35,154 nt of DNA from Subdoligranulum variabile (GCA_003343905.1 QAKI01000046.1:1-35154); one strand, 5' to 3'; counted from the first letter of the stretch, positions 1 through 7,368 are shown. The notes: generated from the sequence alone by a model not told the origin. Numbers and translations are program-made.

Positions 1-174
1 GTTTATCTTTATGATGAAAAAGTTTTGATTACATTCAACTACAAAGACGGCACAAAAACCATCACTTTCGATGAAATCGCCGCCAAAGATGCCCCAGAGG
101 GCAATGGTTCGGATTTGGGTTGCTTCGCTCCACCAAAAAAACAGCCCCCGCCTGCGCGGGGGCTATTTTTATAG
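1..174 (+). CDS. Serine site-specific recombinase, C-terminal tail (partial)
   Basis: Only the last 57 codons are in the window; the reading frame is open from base 1. The stretch KVLITFNYKDGTKTITFDE resembles the C-terminal beta-rich tail of large serine recombinases (resolvase/invertase family with recombinase and zinc-ribbon domains) carried by Clostridia mobile elements; these act on attachment sites to integrate or excise DNA. Relatives usually end soon after a proline/lysine-rich PPKK-like tail. Here the frame continues through a terminator hairpin (residues QPPPARGLFL) before TAG, which suggests the native stop was lost or the 3' end was rebuilt at a junction. The catalytic serine domain is outside the window, so activity cannot be judged. 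The family call rests on the tail alone. Confidence 0.6.
   Translation, partial: VYLYDEKVLITFNYKDGTKTITFDEIAAKDAPEGNGSDLGCFAPPKKQPPPARGLFL
143..170 (+). terminator. Rho-independent terminator inside the recombinase 3' end
   Basis: A 9-bp stem AGCCCCCGC / GCGGGGGCT (143-151 / 156-164) is followed by ATTTTTA. The recombinase stop codon (172-174) lies at its downstream edge, so coding sequence and terminator overlap, which is unusual. Confidence 0.75.
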
Positions 175-202
175 AAAGGCCGGGCAGGATTTGAACAGCC
201 CG
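154..202. repeat. 49-bp direct repeat, left copy
   Basis: These 49 bases recur at 1005-1053 with one difference (TATAGAAAGG versus TATAAAAAGG). The repeat begins in the right arm of the terminator hairpin and ends in GGATTTGAACAGCCCG, which on the minus strand resembles a tRNA T-loop/acceptor end. The two copies bracket the DUF4160 gene pair, as expected for a cassette flanked by attachment-site or recombination scars. Confidence 0.85.
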
Positions 203-288
203 CCTGCGCGGGTCATCAGAGCCAGACTCATAAAAAAGCGCCTGCCATAGCAGACGCAAAAATATGAAGTGTGAGGGGAATGTAAGGA

Positions 289-318
289 AAAACCGGCGCC
301 GAAAGCGGCGCCGGTTTT
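289..318 (-). terminator. Terminator of the DUF4160 pair
   Basis: The stem AACCGGCGCC / GGCGCCGGTT (291-300 / 307-316), with a short GAAAGC loop, lies just past the stop at 329. Read on the minus strand it runs into TTTTTCC. It would also work weakly in the other direction. Confidence 0.7.
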
Positions 319-328
319 CATCAATATC

Positions 329-607
329 TCAGCAGTAGTAGCGGATGCTTCCAAAAAAGTCTTTCCACTTTTGAATCACTTCTTCGCTGCGGGCCTCAAT
401 GACCGCCATGATGTTGCGAAGGACCTTTGGCGGGATTTGAGAGTTGTTGTTTGCCAGGTAGCACCCGCCGGCTTTGGTGATCCAGATTTTGGTCGCCGTC
501 TTTGAGGGAGCCCCCCGTGACACATGGACATGGACGGGTTCCAAAGGCTCATTCTCGTTGGCCCAAAAGTAGACCCAGTATGAACCGATCTTAAAAACCT
601 GCGGCAT
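329..607 (-). CDS. DUF4160 domain protein (putative toxin-like partner)
   Basis: A 92-residue protein matching the DUF4160 pattern: N-terminal MPQVFKIGSYWVYFW, a central HVHV segment after EPLEP, then IPPKVLRNI and a C-terminal WKDFFG. DUF4160 proteins are small and poorly characterised; they are usually encoded beside a second small gene (often DUF2442) in mobile regions and have been proposed to be toxin-antitoxin-like. No biochemical role is established. The start was placed at 607 because the minus strand shows GGAGG followed by eight bases and ATG; a longer start at 631 has no such site. It overlaps the end of the upstream gene by 17 bases, so the two are translationally coupled. The pair sits between 49-bp direct repeats. 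Confidence 0.7.
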   Translation of the reverse strand: MPQVFKIGSYWVYFWANENEPLEPVHVHVSRGAPSKTATKIWITKAGGCYLANNNSQIPPKVLRNIMAVIEARSEEVIQKWKDFFGSIRYYC

Positions 608-863
608 TTTCAACGCCTCCGTCCTGCGCAAACTGCAAAATCAGGTGCGCAGTGGTTTCCAGAAACTTTTGATATTCCGCTACTTCCTTTTCTGTAAAGC
701 CGAAAACCTCCGTCCACTCATAACCGGGCAGATAGCAGGTCGCGTGGTGGAAACAATCTTTGGCATCCGGCTTTTCGATGTAGACTTTCACTTTGCCGTC
801 AGGCAGCATTTCGGAGTGGACGATCTCGGTGTTGTCGGACAAGGTCATGAACGGGTACATCAT
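591..863 (-). CDS. Small acidic protein paired with DUF4160
   Basis: A 90-residue acidic protein starting MMYPFMTLSDNTEIVHSE. It has two beta-rich stretches (DGKVKVYIEKP, ATCYLPGYEWTEVFGF) and a C-terminal helix with FTEKEVAEYQKFLE. Similar small proteins occur beside DUF4160 genes in Clostridia, but I know no characterised function. The start at 863 is chosen over upstream codons because AGGAGGG lies six bases before it. The stop overlaps the DUF4160 start, and both genes share the terminator at 289-318. An antitoxin or binding-partner role would fit the first-gene position and acidity but is inference. Confidence 0.6.
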   Translation of the reverse strand: MMYPFMTLSDNTEIVHSEMLPDGKVKVYIEKPDAKDCFHHATCYLPGYEWTEVFGFTEKEVAEYQKFLETTAHLILQFAQDGGVENAAGF

Positions 864-1004
864 GGGAATCCCTCCTGTTGCCGTCAAAAATTCTGTATTT
901 ATATTATACACGCATTGGGGGGCTTAGTAAAGAAAAATACGCCTGTCCCCCGGTTTTCCCGATGCAAACTTGCCTTTCATTAGAAGCACACGGTCGGATG
1001 CGGT

Positions 1005-1053
1005 GCGCGGGGGCTATTTTTATAAAAAGGCCGGGCAGGATTTGAACAGCCCG
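1005..1053. repeat. 49-bp direct repeat, right copy
   Basis: Same 49-base unit as 154-202. Unlike the left copy it lacks the left arm of the terminator hairpin: sequence identity starts at the hairpin apex, which marks the recombination boundary. The rest of the 864-1103 spacer shows no gene. Confidence 0.85.
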
Positions 1054-1103
1054 ACGGCGCAGCCGGTACACCTCCCTGCTGCCCAAACGGGAAAGGCGCT
1101 GTA

Positions 1104-2102
1104 TCACGGCTGGACCTTTCTGCGCTTCCTGTAAAGGTACAAGCGGTAGATAAGGAACGGAAGGATGTAAACGGTATTATAGAGAAAAACGGCCAGCACG
1201 TCGAAAGGCCCTGCTGCGTCGATTTTCCCTACAGAGGACGGCTCCAGGAACACAAAAACAGCAAACTCATTGTTCAGATAATGCAAGAAAGCCATCAGCC
1301 AGATATTGTTGGTCACTTCTTTTGCGAACGCGAAAAAGAATCCCAGACAGATACAGAATGCGATTTGGAAGGCTCCCATGTAAAAAATGTGCTCCCCCGC
1401 CTGACTAAAGATGAGCATGGGAACATGCCACAGGCCCCACAGAATACCGCTGATCAGCGTGCCGATCCAATACCCGAACCTCTTTTGCAGTAACGGCAGC
1501 AGGCAATACCTCCAGCCGTATTCTTCCCCCAAAAACGGCAAGTACGTCAGGAAAAACACGAACGGTAAGAAGAGAAGAAACAGGGCTTTCTGGTCCAACT
1601 GTGCGGTGAAGGCTTCAGTGTATGCCGGGTCTGTAAAGTCGGGGATCAGTCTGGAAAAGTACAGAAAAACAAAGAGCGCGGTGACACCGGCAGCGGTGCT
1701 TCCCTTTCCGGCGGTAAACGACAGGCCGTACTTTGTTTTTGCGCCGCGCGGCTCGAACGCAAGGATAAAAAGCGCGATCACAGCCAACGCCCATTCGACA
1801 AGGGGGACATATATGCTTTCCAGCGGTGTGGATGTGAAAAGCTCGGCAAAATAGAACCCTGCCGTGATCAGGACGATCAGCGAAAAGAACCCGTAAAACC
1901 GTTTGGGGACCGGCCCCTCCCCCTGCACGACCCAGTTGCAGACGACCGCCGCAAAGGCTGGCAGAAGCACGACCACATGGGAAAACAGCGTGACGTTGGG
2001 ATCGGAACCAAGGCCGAGATACGGCAGGAACAAGAGCAGCGGGACCCCCATTGCGATCGCGCAGAAGATCCAGAACTGTTTTCTATCGCTTTTTGTCCAC
2101 AT
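1104..2102 (-). CDS. CPBP family intramembrane metalloprotease
   Basis: A 332-residue multi-pass membrane protein with about eight hydrophobic segments. The CPBP (CAAX protease/bacteriocin-processing, Abi) signature lies in the C-terminal half: EEYGWR at 193-198 (the EExxxR motif), a second motif WGLWH at 222-226 (H226), and HYLNN at 274-278. In the family these residues form the metal-binding intramembrane active site; known roles include bacteriocin self-immunity, peptide maturation and CAAX cleavage. No bacteriocin gene is adjacent, so the substrate is unknown. ATG at 2102 is preceded by AAAGGAGG ten bases upstream. It appears monocistronic on the minus strand, with a strong GC hairpin upstream separating it from the potassium channel gene. 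Confidence 0.85.
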   Translation of the reverse strand: MWTKSDRKQFWIFCAIAMGVPLLLFLPYLGLGSDPNVTLFSHVVVLLPAFAAVVCNWVVQGEGPVPKRFYGFFSLIVLITAGFYFAELFTSTPLESIYVPLVEWALAVIALFILAFEPRGAKTKYGLSFTAGKGSTAAGVTALFVFLYFSRLIPDFTDPAYTEAFTAQLDQKALFLLFLPFVFFLTYLPFLGEEYGWRYCLLPLLQKRFGYWIGTLISGILWGLWHVPMLIFSQAGEHIFYMGAFQIAFCICLGFFFAFAKEVTNNIWLMAFLHYLNNEFAVFVFLEPSSVGKIDAAGPFDVLAVFLYNTVYILPFLIYRLYLYRKRRKVQP

Positions 2103-2333
2103 ACTTCGCTGCCCTCCTTTTCAGCAGGCGCTGCCCGAAGAAGTCCGGCCTTTCCGCTTGGGAACGGCGGCCCCTGCGTGGCTTTTGCACGGTTTCAAAA
2201 CAAATGTACAAAAAAGGCGCGGGAAATCCCGAAACATCAAAATTTCCCCTGTTTTATAAAGAGTATAACACGGATGGCTTGTGGATTCCACTGTTTTTTT
2301 CGCTGCTGCGGAAAATTTTTGCTTTCTCAACAG

Positions 2334-2372
2334 ACCGCCCCGGCCCCCCGCATGCGCGGGGGCCGGGGCGGT
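2334..2372. terminator. Strong GC hairpin between channel and protease genes
   Basis: A near-perfect stem of about 17 bp (ACCGCCCCGG... against ...CCGGGGCGGT) around a CATG centre, with one extra C in the left arm. It lies just past the potassium channel stop at 2395. It lacks a clean T-run on the minus strand, so termination is plausible rather than certain. The rest of the 2103-2394 gap shows no gene. Confidence 0.5.
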
Positions 2373-2394
2373 TTCCTGTTTCGATAGCGCGGCG

Positions 2395-2817
2395 TTACAG
2401 CTTGTACCGCCGCTGTTTGATATGTTCGCTGATCTCCCGCAGTTCCTCCGGCGAGAGCGTATCCAGATGTTCGAGCTTGTCCAGAAAATTCATCACGCTT
2501 TTCTTGGCCTTGACCTTGTTGAACTCGATGGAATAGCTGACGATGACCGCGGGGATAAACGCGACCACGATGATGCCGTACAGCGCCAGCAGGGCCGTCA
2601 GCAGGCGGCCCGTCCCGGTGACGGCCACGATGTCGCCGTAGCCGATCGTCGTGCAGGAAACAAAACAGTACCAAAGGCTGTCCCGGAACGTCGTGATGCC
2701 GGGTTCGGCCCGCAGGATCAAACACGCGGAAACAAGATAAAAGACCAGAAAACCGGTAAGCAACTGGTACATGTGGGTGATTTTCATGATGCGGTGAAGC
2801 AGGCGCAGACGCGGCAA
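2395..2817 (-). CDS. Two-TM potassium channel family protein
   Basis: A 140-residue membrane protein with the 2TM/P-loop plan: TM1 about 14-36, pore helix about 44-55, selectivity filter TTIGYGD at 56-62, TM2 about 72-96, then a charged cytoplasmic tail of about 40 residues (FNKVKAKKSVMNFLDKLEHL). TIGYGD is the canonical potassium filter. There is no RCK/TrkA_N or cyclic-nucleotide domain, so gating would rest on the pore or on the short C-terminal helix. It is most like the KcsA/Kch-type ion channel Pfam family. It stands alone, between a GC hairpin downstream and the divergent MarR promoter region upstream. Confidence 0.88.
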   Translation of the reverse strand: MPRLRLLHRIMKITHMYQLLTGFLVFYLVSACLILRAEPGITTFRDSLWYCFVSCTTIGYGDIVAVTGTGRLLTALLALYGIIVVAFIPAVIVSYSIEFNKVKAKKSVMNFLDKLEHLDTLSPEELREISEHIKQRRYKL

Positions 2818-2934
2818 GTGGGGTCCCTCCCTGTTACAGAATGTAGGAACGCGCGGGGCCGTCCGGCCGGGCGCCCCGCGGTATGACTCTTACTATCGCA
2901 CAGTTTGGCAAATAAGTCAATGCCTGCCGGGGGC

Positions 2935-2976
2935 TTGACAAACGATCCCTTTCCGCCATATAATTAACATCGTTAA
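2935..2976 (+). promoter_or_regulatory. Sigma-A promoter with overlapping MarR-type operator
   Basis: TTGACA (2935-2940) and TATAAT (2959-2964) are perfect consensus boxes with an 18-bp spacer. A 5-3-5 inverted repeat TTAAC-ATC-GTTAA (2964-2976) overlaps the -10 edge and the start site. A dyad here, just before a marR-like gene, is the expected place for autorepression. Confidence 0.8.
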
Positions 2977-2995
2977 CTTTCTGAGGGGGGCCGCT

Positions 2996-3436
2996 ATGGA
3001 CATGGAATGGACCGAGATGATCCGCTATCAGCAGCAGATCCAGAAGATCATGCGCGCGCTGCTGCCCGCGCACCGGGCTGCGCTGACGGCCAGCGAATGC
3101 GAACTGCTGGCATACCTGTACCTGCAGCCGGGGCAGAACACGCCGGTGCTGCTCAGCCAAGGCAGCGGCATGAAGAAGGAAGCGGTCAGCCGCTGCCTGA
3201 AATCCCTGTACGAGAAAGGCTGCATCCGCAAAGAGCGCCAGCCGCAGGACGAGCGCAGCTACCGGCTGTACATCACCGACGCGGGGCTGGCCGCCCTGAA
3301 ACAGGGCTACGAGAGCATTTTGCAGCCCTTTTATGATTTGTGGCGCCGCGCGGGCGGCGACTTTGAACGCTTTGTAGACAGCGCGGACAAACTGGCCGCG
3401 CACCTGGAGGAAGAACGCGAACATGAAATTTTATGA
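2996..3436 (+). CDS. MarR family transcriptional regulator
   Basis: A 146-residue winged-helix regulator. The order fits MarR: an N-terminal dimerisation helix (WTEMIRYQQQIQKIM), a helix-turn-helix around residues 45-75 (TPVLLSQGSGMKKEAVSRCL), the wing with ERQPQDERSYRLYIT (the family's D-x-R wing motif), and a long C-terminal helix. MarR proteins are dimeric repressors released by small aromatic or hydrophobic ligands and usually control an adjacent exporter. That fits here: the next gene is a FUSC-type exporter overlapping it by 14 bases. The promoter carries a dyad over the -10 box, so autoregulation is likely. The start lies just after a GAGGGGGG ribosome site. Confidence 0.88.
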   Translation: MDMEWTEMIRYQQQIQKIMRALLPAHRAALTASECELLAYLYLQPGQNTPVLLSQGSGMKKEAVSRCLKSLYEKGCIRKERQPQDERSYRLYITDAGLAALKQGYESILQPFYDLWRRAGGDFERFVDSADKLAAHLEEEREHEIL

Positions 3437-4496
3437 TATGCTGCAGGCGGACTGCGCGGTGCTGAAGCGAAAGATCGCCGCCAGCCGCACGGGCGCGGGC
3501 AAGCTGTATTATTGGGCCGGGATGGCGGCGCGGGCCGTGCTGATCGTGGCGTTTGCCATCGTATTCATCAGCCTGCTGTCGGGGGCTTTTGGCGCCGACA
3601 ACACCCCCATGGCGGTGGTGCTGTTCTGCATGGTGCTCAGCCTGCGCTTTGTGAACTTTGCCTATTGCATCGGGGATTCGCTGGTGACGCTGGCGGCGGC
3701 GCTGGCCATTCTGGTGCTGGCGCCCTGGGCGGCGGCCGCCGCGCCGCCGCTGCTGGTGTTCCCGCTGCATTTTGCGGCGTTTTTTGCGCTGCTGTTCATC
3801 ACCACCCTGCGGCCGGAGATGGGCAACGGCGGCCTGTACAGCTTTGCGTACATCTACCTGACGGGCAACCCGGCTGTGGGCGAAGCCCTGGGCCGCCGCG
3901 CGCTGATGGCCGTGGCGGGCTACCTGCTGTGCGCCGTGATCCTGGTCGTCAAGCACCGCCACCAGCACAAAACCGTGCGCTTTGGGCAGTTCGTGCGGGC
4001 GTTCACCCTCACGGACCCGGCGCACCTGTGGCAGCTGCGCATGGCGCTGGGCGTCGCCGTGGCCGTCACGGCCGGGCAGCTTTTGGGGGTCGAGCGGTTC
4101 ATCTGGGTGGGCTTCGCCTGTTCCTCGCTGCTGTCGGTCTACCCCTACTCTCCCGACACGTCGGAGCGTTTCCGCCAGCGCATCGCCGGGGTGGTGGCCG
4201 GGTCGGCGGCGTTTTTCCTGCTCTATACGGTGACGCCGGAATCCTTCCATTCGCTGATGGGCCCCCTGGGCGGCGTCTGCCTGGGCTTTTGCACCGACTA
4301 CCGCTATAAGACCGCGATGAACTGCCTGGGCGCGCTGATGCTGGCCGCCGGCACCTACGGGCTTTCGGGCGCGGTGGTGCTGCGCGTGTTCGATACGCTG
4401 GCCGGGGCGGTGTTCGGGCTGGTGTTCGTGGCGGTGTTCCACCGGCTGGTGGGGGTGCGGTTCCTGCCGCGGCAGGGCGAACCCGACCGTCCGTAA
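3423..4496 (+). CDS. FUSC family (aromatic acid exporter-like) membrane protein
   Basis: A 357-residue membrane protein with two blocks of hydrophobic helices (about 35-165 and 195-345) split by a short charged region (VVKHRHQHKTVRFGQF). The second block contains RFIWVGFACSSLLSVYP and SERFRQRIAGVVAGS, typical of the repeated FUSC domain. Family members include fusaric acid resistance proteins and the AaeB p-hydroxybenzoate efflux pump. Proteins this short, without a large cytoplasmic domain, are usually called FUSC or aromatic-acid-exporter-like. The gene overlaps the MarR gene by 14 bases, so coupling is certain in layout; export of a weak acid that the regulator also senses is inference. 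Confidence 0.78.
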   Translation: MKFYDMLQADCAVLKRKIAASRTGAGKLYYWAGMAARAVLIVAFAIVFISLLSGAFGADNTPMAVVLFCMVLSLRFVNFAYCIGDSLVTLAAALAILVLAPWAAAAAPPLLVFPLHFAAFFALLFITTLRPEMGNGGLYSFAYIYLTGNPAVGEALGRRALMAVAGYLLCAVILVVKHRHQHKTVRFGQFVRAFTLTDPAHLWQLRMALGVAVAVTAGQLLGVERFIWVGFACSSLLSVYPYSPDTSERFRQRIAGVVAGSAAFFLLYTVTPESFHSLMGPLGGVCLGFCTDYRYKTAMNCLGALMLAAGTYGLSGAVVLRVFDTLAGAVFGLVFVAVFHRLVGVRFLPRQGEPDRP

Positions 4497-4531
4497 AGCT
4501 GCCCGTATTATAAAAGGAAAGGGGGCCGCCC

Positions 4532-5308
4532 ATGACCGGCCGGACCACCGGGGGCCTGACGACGGCCCAGATCAAGCTGCTGGCCGCCGCCGTGATGGTG
4601 CTGGACCATCTGCGGCGGTTTTTCGGCGGGCCGCTGTGGCTGACATTGGCGGGCCGCGCGGCGCTGCCGCTGTTTTTGTTCGCGGGGGCCGAAGCCTGCG
4701 CCCATACCCATAGCCCGGCCCGCCGCCTGCTGCGGCTGCAGGCCGCGGCGACGGCCACCACCGCGCTGGAACTGGCGCTGATGGCGGCGGTCCCGTCGCA
4801 GGTGTCGCTGCTGCCCTACCGGGCGTTCGGCGCGCTGTTCTGCGCGGCGGCCTACAGCCGGGTGTGGGACCTGCTGGTGCAGGCTGTGCAGACCCGCCGT
4901 GCGCGCCCGGCGCTGGCCGCCGTGGGGCTGGCCTGCCTGCCGCTGACCGGGGTGCTGGCGGGTTGGCTGGCCGGGGCGCTGGACCCCGGCCCCGCCCGCC
5001 AGGCGTTGCAGATCGCCGCCCGGCTGCTGCCCAACCTGGCGCTGGCCGAGGGCGGCCCGGCCTTTGTGGTGCTGGGGGTGGGGTTTTACCTGCTGCGGGG
5101 CACGCGGGCGGGACAGGCCGCGCTGCTGCTGGCGTTTTCGGCCGCCCTGCTGACGCAGGGCGAGGCGGTGCAGGCGGCCATGGCGTGGGCGGCGCTGCCC
5201 ATCTGCCTGTATAACGGCCGCCCCGGCCCGGCCCTGCGCCGCGGCTTTTACCTGTTCTACCCGGCCCACCTCGCGGCGTTCTACCTGCTGGCGGCCTTTT
5301 TGGAATAG
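4532..5308 (+). CDS. TraX family membrane protein
   Basis: A 258-residue, very GC-rich, hydrophobic protein. The N-terminus shows the TraX pattern: TTAQIKLLAAAVMVLDHL followed by GRAALPLFLFAGAEACAHT, and a C-terminal YLFYPAHLAAFYLLA. TraX of the F plasmid is needed for N-terminal acetylation of pilin; chromosomal TraX-like proteins of Firmicutes are related to membrane acyltransferases and their substrates are unknown. It follows the FUSC gene by 35 bases with its own AAAGGAAAGGGGG site and probably belongs to the same transcript. No conjugation genes are nearby. The likely histidine of the acyltransferase fold is the one in LDHL. The functional link to the MarR/FUSC pair is unknown. Confidence 0.75.
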   Translation: MTGRTTGGLTTAQIKLLAAAVMVLDHLRRFFGGPLWLTLAGRAALPLFLFAGAEACAHTHSPARRLLRLQAAATATTALELALMAAVPSQVSLLPYRAFGALFCAAAYSRVWDLLVQAVQTRRARPALAAVGLACLPLTGVLAGWLAGALDPGPARQALQIAARLLPNLALAEGGPAFVVLGVGFYLLRGTRAGQAALLLAFSAALLTQGEAVQAAMAWAALPICLYNGRPGPALRRGFYLFYPAHLAAFYLLAAFLE

Positions 5309-5346
5309 GCCTTTCGCCGGATGCGTTCCGCACGTTCCTATTATAG

Positions 5347-5821
5347 GTAGGGGCGGCCTGCAGGCCGCCCGTGACACGTCCCGGAAGGTATGATGCAGCC
5401 GGGTGGTAGAACCCCTCCGTCTGCTTTTGGCAGACACCTCCCCTGTTTTATGTGGCAGCCGTTCAAAAGGCTCCCCTTTTAGGGGAGCTGGCCGCGCAGC
5501 GGCCTGAGGGGTTCGGAACCTTCCCACAGTCTGAAACCTTGCGGGCAATCGAAACCACCACACGGCGGGGGCAAGCCCCCGCCCTACAGAACACCCGTAA
5601 ATGAGCAGCCATTCCGCAAGCTGTATCGCCACCATTTGCGCCATCGGGCCGCGTACACGCGGCCCCTACATCCTACCGTAACGTGTACAATAAGCATATA
5701 CCGTTCCCGATAGCCTGTAGGGCGGGGTCTTGACCCCGCCGCAAAACTTCCCGCCGGACACGCCATACCGGGCAAATCCTGCACTTCCCTGCTGTGCGTA
5801 GGGGCGGCCTGCAGGCCGCCC
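5347..5821. repeat. GTAG-hairpin (REP-like) cluster, most complete example
   Basis: The 5309-5998 spacer has no credible gene. Five 20-bp palindromes, each preceded by GTAG, lie at 5347-5370 (+), 5564-5587 (-), 5646-5669 (-), 5717-5740 (+) and 5798-5821 (+). Stems vary (GGGCGGCC/GGCCGCCC, GGCGGGGG/CCCCCGCC, GGGCCGCG/CGCGGCCC, GGCGGGGT/ACCCCGCC) but always pair. Start-to-start spacings of the last four are 82, 71 and 81. Two other modules lie between them: a CCTCCCC/GTCTGC-type fragment (5411-5444) and a full GCTCCCC/GGCCGC-type double hairpin (5465-5512). Confidence 0.85.
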
Positions 5822-5881
5822 GCAGCACGTCCCGTCAGGCAGTACATTTTGGATAAACTTCATGCTTTTTATAAAAACACA

Positions 5882-5909
5882 GGGGGCCGCCTATACGCGG
5901 CCCCCTTTT
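5882..5909 (+). terminator. Hairpin with T-run in spacer
   Basis: The stem GGGGGCCGC / GCGGCCCCC (5882-5890 / 5897-5905) with loop CTATAC is followed by TTTT. It may end transcripts entering from the repeat cluster and insulate the protease gene at 5999. It resembles the GTAG hairpins but has ACAG in place of GTAG. Confidence 0.6.
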
Positions 5910-5939
5910 GTGATAGCCAGAAAAAAGCGGCCCCTCCCC

Positions 5940-5970
5940 TTGACTTTTACGCGGCGTCATCGTGTAGAAT
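5940..5970 (+). promoter_or_regulatory. Probable promoter of the DUF2268 protease gene
   Basis: TTGACT (5940-5945) and TAGAAT (5965-5970) with a 19-bp spacer, 28 bases before the start codon. The spacer is longer than optimal, and a TG just before the -10 may compensate. Confidence 0.55.
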
Positions 5971-5998
5971 GACAAAAAACACGAAAGGATGACCGAAT

Positions 5999-6907
5999 AT
6001 GCAGGTAAAAGCGATCCGCTCGGACGCCGTCTATCGAAAAATCATGCAGGCGCCCGCGGAAAAGAAGGACGACATCTATCGTTATGAACTGATGATGCCC
6101 TTCAAGAAAAAATGGGACTGCTACGGCGTGCCCATGAAGGCGCCCTCTCCCCATGGATACGATGTTGTGATGGCAAGCGAGATGCTGGGGCATCTCGCGC
6201 CGCAAAAAGTGGACGCTTCCCGGAGGGAGGCCATCGAACAGATCGCATCCGATACGCTGTGGGCGGAGTGCCGCCGTGCGGTGCAGCGGTCGCTGGACAG
6301 CTTTGCGGCCGCGGGGATCGAAATGCCCGTGCAGGAGTATCTTTTCACGGTCCTGCTGGCGGACCCCGAAAACCCCTATATTTTGTTGAACGAGGGATAT
6401 TGCGGCGACGGCGGGATCCCCGGCTATCTGTTTGCCTGGCTGGTCCCGGGCCCGCATACGCTCGGCCGCCTGCCTGCGGTGCTGGCCCACGAAACGAACC
6501 ATACGGTGCGGTTCCAGTTTATCCGATGGCGCAATGATGTCACGCTGGGGGAGATGCTGGTCAATGAAGGGCTGGCGGAGAACTTTGCGACCTGGCTGTA
6601 TGGGGAGGACCAGGCCGGTCCCTGGGTGATCCGCACCGACGAAAAGACGCTGCATGAATACAGCAAGCCGATCATCCGGGCGGGGCTGCAAGTGCAGGGG
6701 TTGGAAAACCTTAACGCCTATTTGTACGGGGACGAAATGGCCAAACTGCAAAACTGCCCGACGGTAGGGCTGCCGTATTGTGCAGGATACGCCTGCGGGT
6801 ATCATTTGGTGAAGCACTATCTGAAAAAGACCGGGAAAAGCATCATCGAAGCGACCCTGCTGCCCGCCCAGGAGATTTTGGACACCGCGGCGGACTTTTG
6901 GCAATGA
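5999..6907 (+). CDS. DUF2268-type putative Zn-dependent protease
   Basis: A 302-residue soluble protein with no signal peptide. The zinc-protease helix LAHETNHTVRFQF places HExxH at 164-168, and a conserved downstream helix EMLVNEGLAENFATWLYGE supplies a candidate third ligand (E190 or E194). This spacing matches DUF2268, a family of predicted zinc metalloproteases (gluzincin-like); no substrate is known. The start is ATG at 5999 with GAAAGGA nine bases upstream; an ATG 11 bases earlier is in another frame and ends quickly. The gene stands alone between two repeat-filled spacers. Its codon use is balanced and less GC-biased than the operon before it. Confidence 0.8.
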   Translation: MQVKAIRSDAVYRKIMQAPAEKKDDIYRYELMMPFKKKWDCYGVPMKAPSPHGYDVVMASEMLGHLAPQKVDASRREAIEQIASDTLWAECRRAVQRSLDSFAAAGIEMPVQEYLFTVLLADPENPYILLNEGYCGDGGIPGYLFAWLVPGPHTLGRLPAVLAHETNHTVRFQFIRWRNDVTLGEMLVNEGLAENFATWLYGEDQAGPWVIRTDEKTLHEYSKPIIRAGLQVQGLENLNAYLYGDEMAKLQNCPTVGLPYCAGYACGYHLVKHYLKKTGKSIIEATLLPAQEILDTAADFWQ

Positions 6908-6957
6908 CCGGGGCGAAGGGACAAATTGCGAAAAATACGGGATACGATTCGCGGCTT

Positions 6958-7368
6958 GTAGGGCGGGGTCTTGACCCCGCCGTGGGGGACTTTCCGCCGG
7001 ATGTACCATACCGGGCAAACGCTGCACTTCCCTATTGTGCGTAGGGGCGGCCTGCAGGCCGCCCGTGACACGTCCCGGAAGGTATGGTGCAGCCGGGTGG
7101 CAGAACCCCTCAGGCCGCTTCGCGGCCAGCTCCCCTGGGAGGGGAGCCTTTTCACGTGGCAACCCACCTAAAGCCTCCCCTTATAGGGGAGGTGTCTGCG
7201 AAGCAGACGGAAGGGTTCGGAACCTCCCCGCGGCCCGAAACTTTGTGGGCAATAGAGACCACCGTAGGGCGGGGTCTTGACCCCGCCGCAAAACTTCCCG
7301 CCGGATGTACCATACCGGGCAAACTCCGCACTTCCCCACCGTGTGCAGGGGCGGCCTGCAGGGCCGCC
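6958..7368. repeat. GTAG-hairpin cluster in the 6908-7461 spacer
   Basis: GTAG palindromes at 6958-6981 (+), 7041-7064 (+) and 7264-7287 (+), plus a degenerate GCAG copy at 7345 (+). The two direct pairs are 83 and 81 bases apart start to start. The bases between partners are alike in both pairs (CCGCCGGATGTACCATACCG...). Between the pairs lie a double hairpin of the GCTCCCC type (7104-7152, minus orientation) and one of the CCTCCCC type (7170-7216, plus). No gene is seen in this spacer. Confidence 0.85.

Noticed and set aside
904..1107. 67-residue minus-strand frame in the right direct repeat
   Set aside because: It shares its sequence with the similar frame at 62-259 because of the 49-bp repeat and has no ribosome site.
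5584..5863. Short frames in intergenic repeats (also at 7035-7452, 15601-16172, 18421-18969, 23626-24136)
   Set aside because: They are translations of repeat modules (for example GGVCEADGG and RPTHSREV strings) that occur in several frames and orientations; no consistent start site.
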